Part shown: positions 6,819-7,388 of the stretch, piece after piece
Layout: every line of letters starts with the position of its first letter
Numbering within the stretch: the stretch's first letter is position 1
Source: an uncultured Fusobacterium sp.
GTDB lineage: Bacteria; Fusobacteriota; Fusobacteriia; Fusobacteriales; Fusobacteriaceae
NCBI GenBank assembly: GCA_900545035.1
Contig: UQXM01000091.1
Location: 1-7,388, forward strand
Direction of reading: 5' to 3'
Length of the DNA stretch: 7,388 nucleotides
Made by a program: the position numbers and the translations under genes
Notes under the pieces: generated by a model
The model's input: the letters and a program-made list of their open reading frames with translations, nothing else
Database searches by the model: none
What the model was told of the DNA's origin: nothing

Positions 6819-7136
6819 ATGACACCGAAGGAAAGAGTCAGACTGAATGTATATAAAGCATTACTGGAGGAGGAAAAAAGAAAAAGCAGAAGAAAATCTT
6901 ATCTGTCAGTATCTGTTTTTGTTATAGGAATTTTTGCAGGTTCTGTTTATAATTTTATACCAAGCAGAAATGTACAGATTATGGAGCCTGTAAGAAGTTA
7001 TACAGCTGATGTGGGAGAAAAAAGTTTCAGAAGCAATATGGAAGCAATAGATAATTTCTTCAGCAAAAATTCCATTGAGCAGGAACAAAAAGAGATAAAA
7101 ACAGATGAATACTTTGTAATGAATATGCAGGTGTAA
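6819..7136 (+). CDS. Small single-pass membrane protein, candidate anti-sigma factor
   Basis: A 105-residue protein with no recognised family. Residues 1-27 are hydrophilic, helix-prone and strongly basic near the membrane (KRKSRRK, 20-26). A single hydrophobic segment follows (about 28-47, YLSVSVFVIGIFAGSVYNFI), then about 57 residues that should lie in the periplasm under the positive-inside rule. There is no Cys or His anywhere, so it cannot be a zinc-binding anti-sigma of the RsrA/ChrR type, and the cytosolic part is much shorter than a typical RseA-like sigma-binding domain (about 70 residues or more). An excellent GGAGGAGG site (6802-6809) inside the end of the sigma gene drives it, and the gap is only 4 bases, so the two products are probably made in linked amounts. 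By position, it is the natural candidate to hold the sigma factor at the membrane, but this is inferred from topology and synteny; it might instead be an unrelated envelope protein. Confidence 0.82.
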   Translation: MTPKERVRLNVYKALLEEEKRKSRRKSYLSVSVFVIGIFAGSVYNFIPSRNVQIMEPVRSYTADVGEKSFRSNMEAIDNFFSKNSIEQEQKEIKTDEYFVMNMQV

Positions 7137-7149
7137 TTGGAGGCTTAAC

Positions 7150-7388
7150 ATGAAAAAAATATATACTATAATTTGCAGTTTACTATTAGGAAGCACTCTT
7201 TTGGCAGCTGATGCACCAACAGAAAGTCTGGGAGTGATAACAGATAAAGATTTTGCTCAGATAGGGGTATCCAGAGAAAGCGTGATAAAAGCTAAAGAGA
7301 TTATTGATAAATCGAGAAACAGATATGAGTATCTTATTCTTGACAGAAGAAGCAAAGAACTGGAAATCAATAAGTGTATCCTTGAGGG
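7150..7388 (+). CDS. Secreted (periplasmic) protein, third gene of the sigma operon, 3' end cut by window edge
   Basis: An open frame runs from ATG 7150 to the window edge (79 full codons). A GGAGG site at 7139-7143 sits 6 bases upstream, and the start is 13 bases after the preceding stop. The N-terminus is a classic Sec signal peptide: MKKIYT, a hydrophobic core (about 7-18) and a likely signal peptidase I cut after LLA (residues 17-19, giving mature ADAPTE), with no lipobox. The visible mature part is charged and helix-prone, from about 43 onward (RESVIKAKEIIDKSRNRYE, then LDRRSKELEINKCILEG), with one Cys near the edge. Its place after a sigma gene and its charged helical character recall small periplasmic stress proteins such as the Spy/CpxP group, but the diagnostic LTxxQ repeats are not visible in this fragment, so I give no family. 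Confidence 0.85.
   Translation, partial: MKKIYTIICSLLLGSTLLAADAPTESLGVITDKDFAQIGVSRESVIKAKEIIDKSRNRYEYLILDRRSKELEINKCILE

Overview
The window is AT-rich and all its genes are on the + strand. Codon use leans heavily on AGA, ATA and AAA, Shine-Dalgarno sites are strong (GGAGG/GGGGAG), and the cell envelope is Gram-negative in style (a LysM/M23 hydrolase, a lipoprotein, a Sec-exported protein). Together with the MiaB, Rho and IspG sequences, this points to a member of the Fusobacteria, most likely Fusobacterium. That placement is from recall of family sequences, not from a search. No tRNA, rRNA, IS element, CRISPR array or other mobile-element trace was seen, so this looks like ordinary chromosome.

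Layout. (1) 1-3624 is a tightly packed operon segment: the 3' part of miaB (tRNA 2-methylthio-N6-isopentenyladenosine synthase), rho (transcription termination factor) and a membrane-anchored double-LysM M23 peptidoglycan hydrolase whose start overlaps the end of rho. It closes with a perfect 12-bp hairpin at 3624-3653. (2) 3690-4718 is a stand-alone polytopic membrane protein of the PTS EIIC-like/PfoR family. (3) 4790-6269 holds ispG (MEP-pathway Fe-S enzyme) and an overlapping small lipoprotein gene of unknown function. (4) 6270-7388 is an ECF sigma-factor operon. A well-formed promoter region (TTGACA/TATAAA, overlapped by a possible ECF-type promoter) is followed by a short ECF sigma factor, a 105-residue single-pass membrane protein, and the 5' part of a secreted protein cut by the window edge.

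How they fit together. The first block joins tRNA modification, transcription termination and wall remodelling, all housekeeping functions. The most interesting unit is the last one. The sigma gene is followed directly by a small one-TM protein with a basic cytosolic N-terminus and no Cys or His at all, then by an exported protein. The arrangement resembles an envelope-stress module (sigma factor, membrane anti-sigma, periplasmic sensor/chaperone), but the membrane protein does not match the zinc anti-sigma type or any other anti-sigma family I recognise. Its role is inferred from position and topology only.
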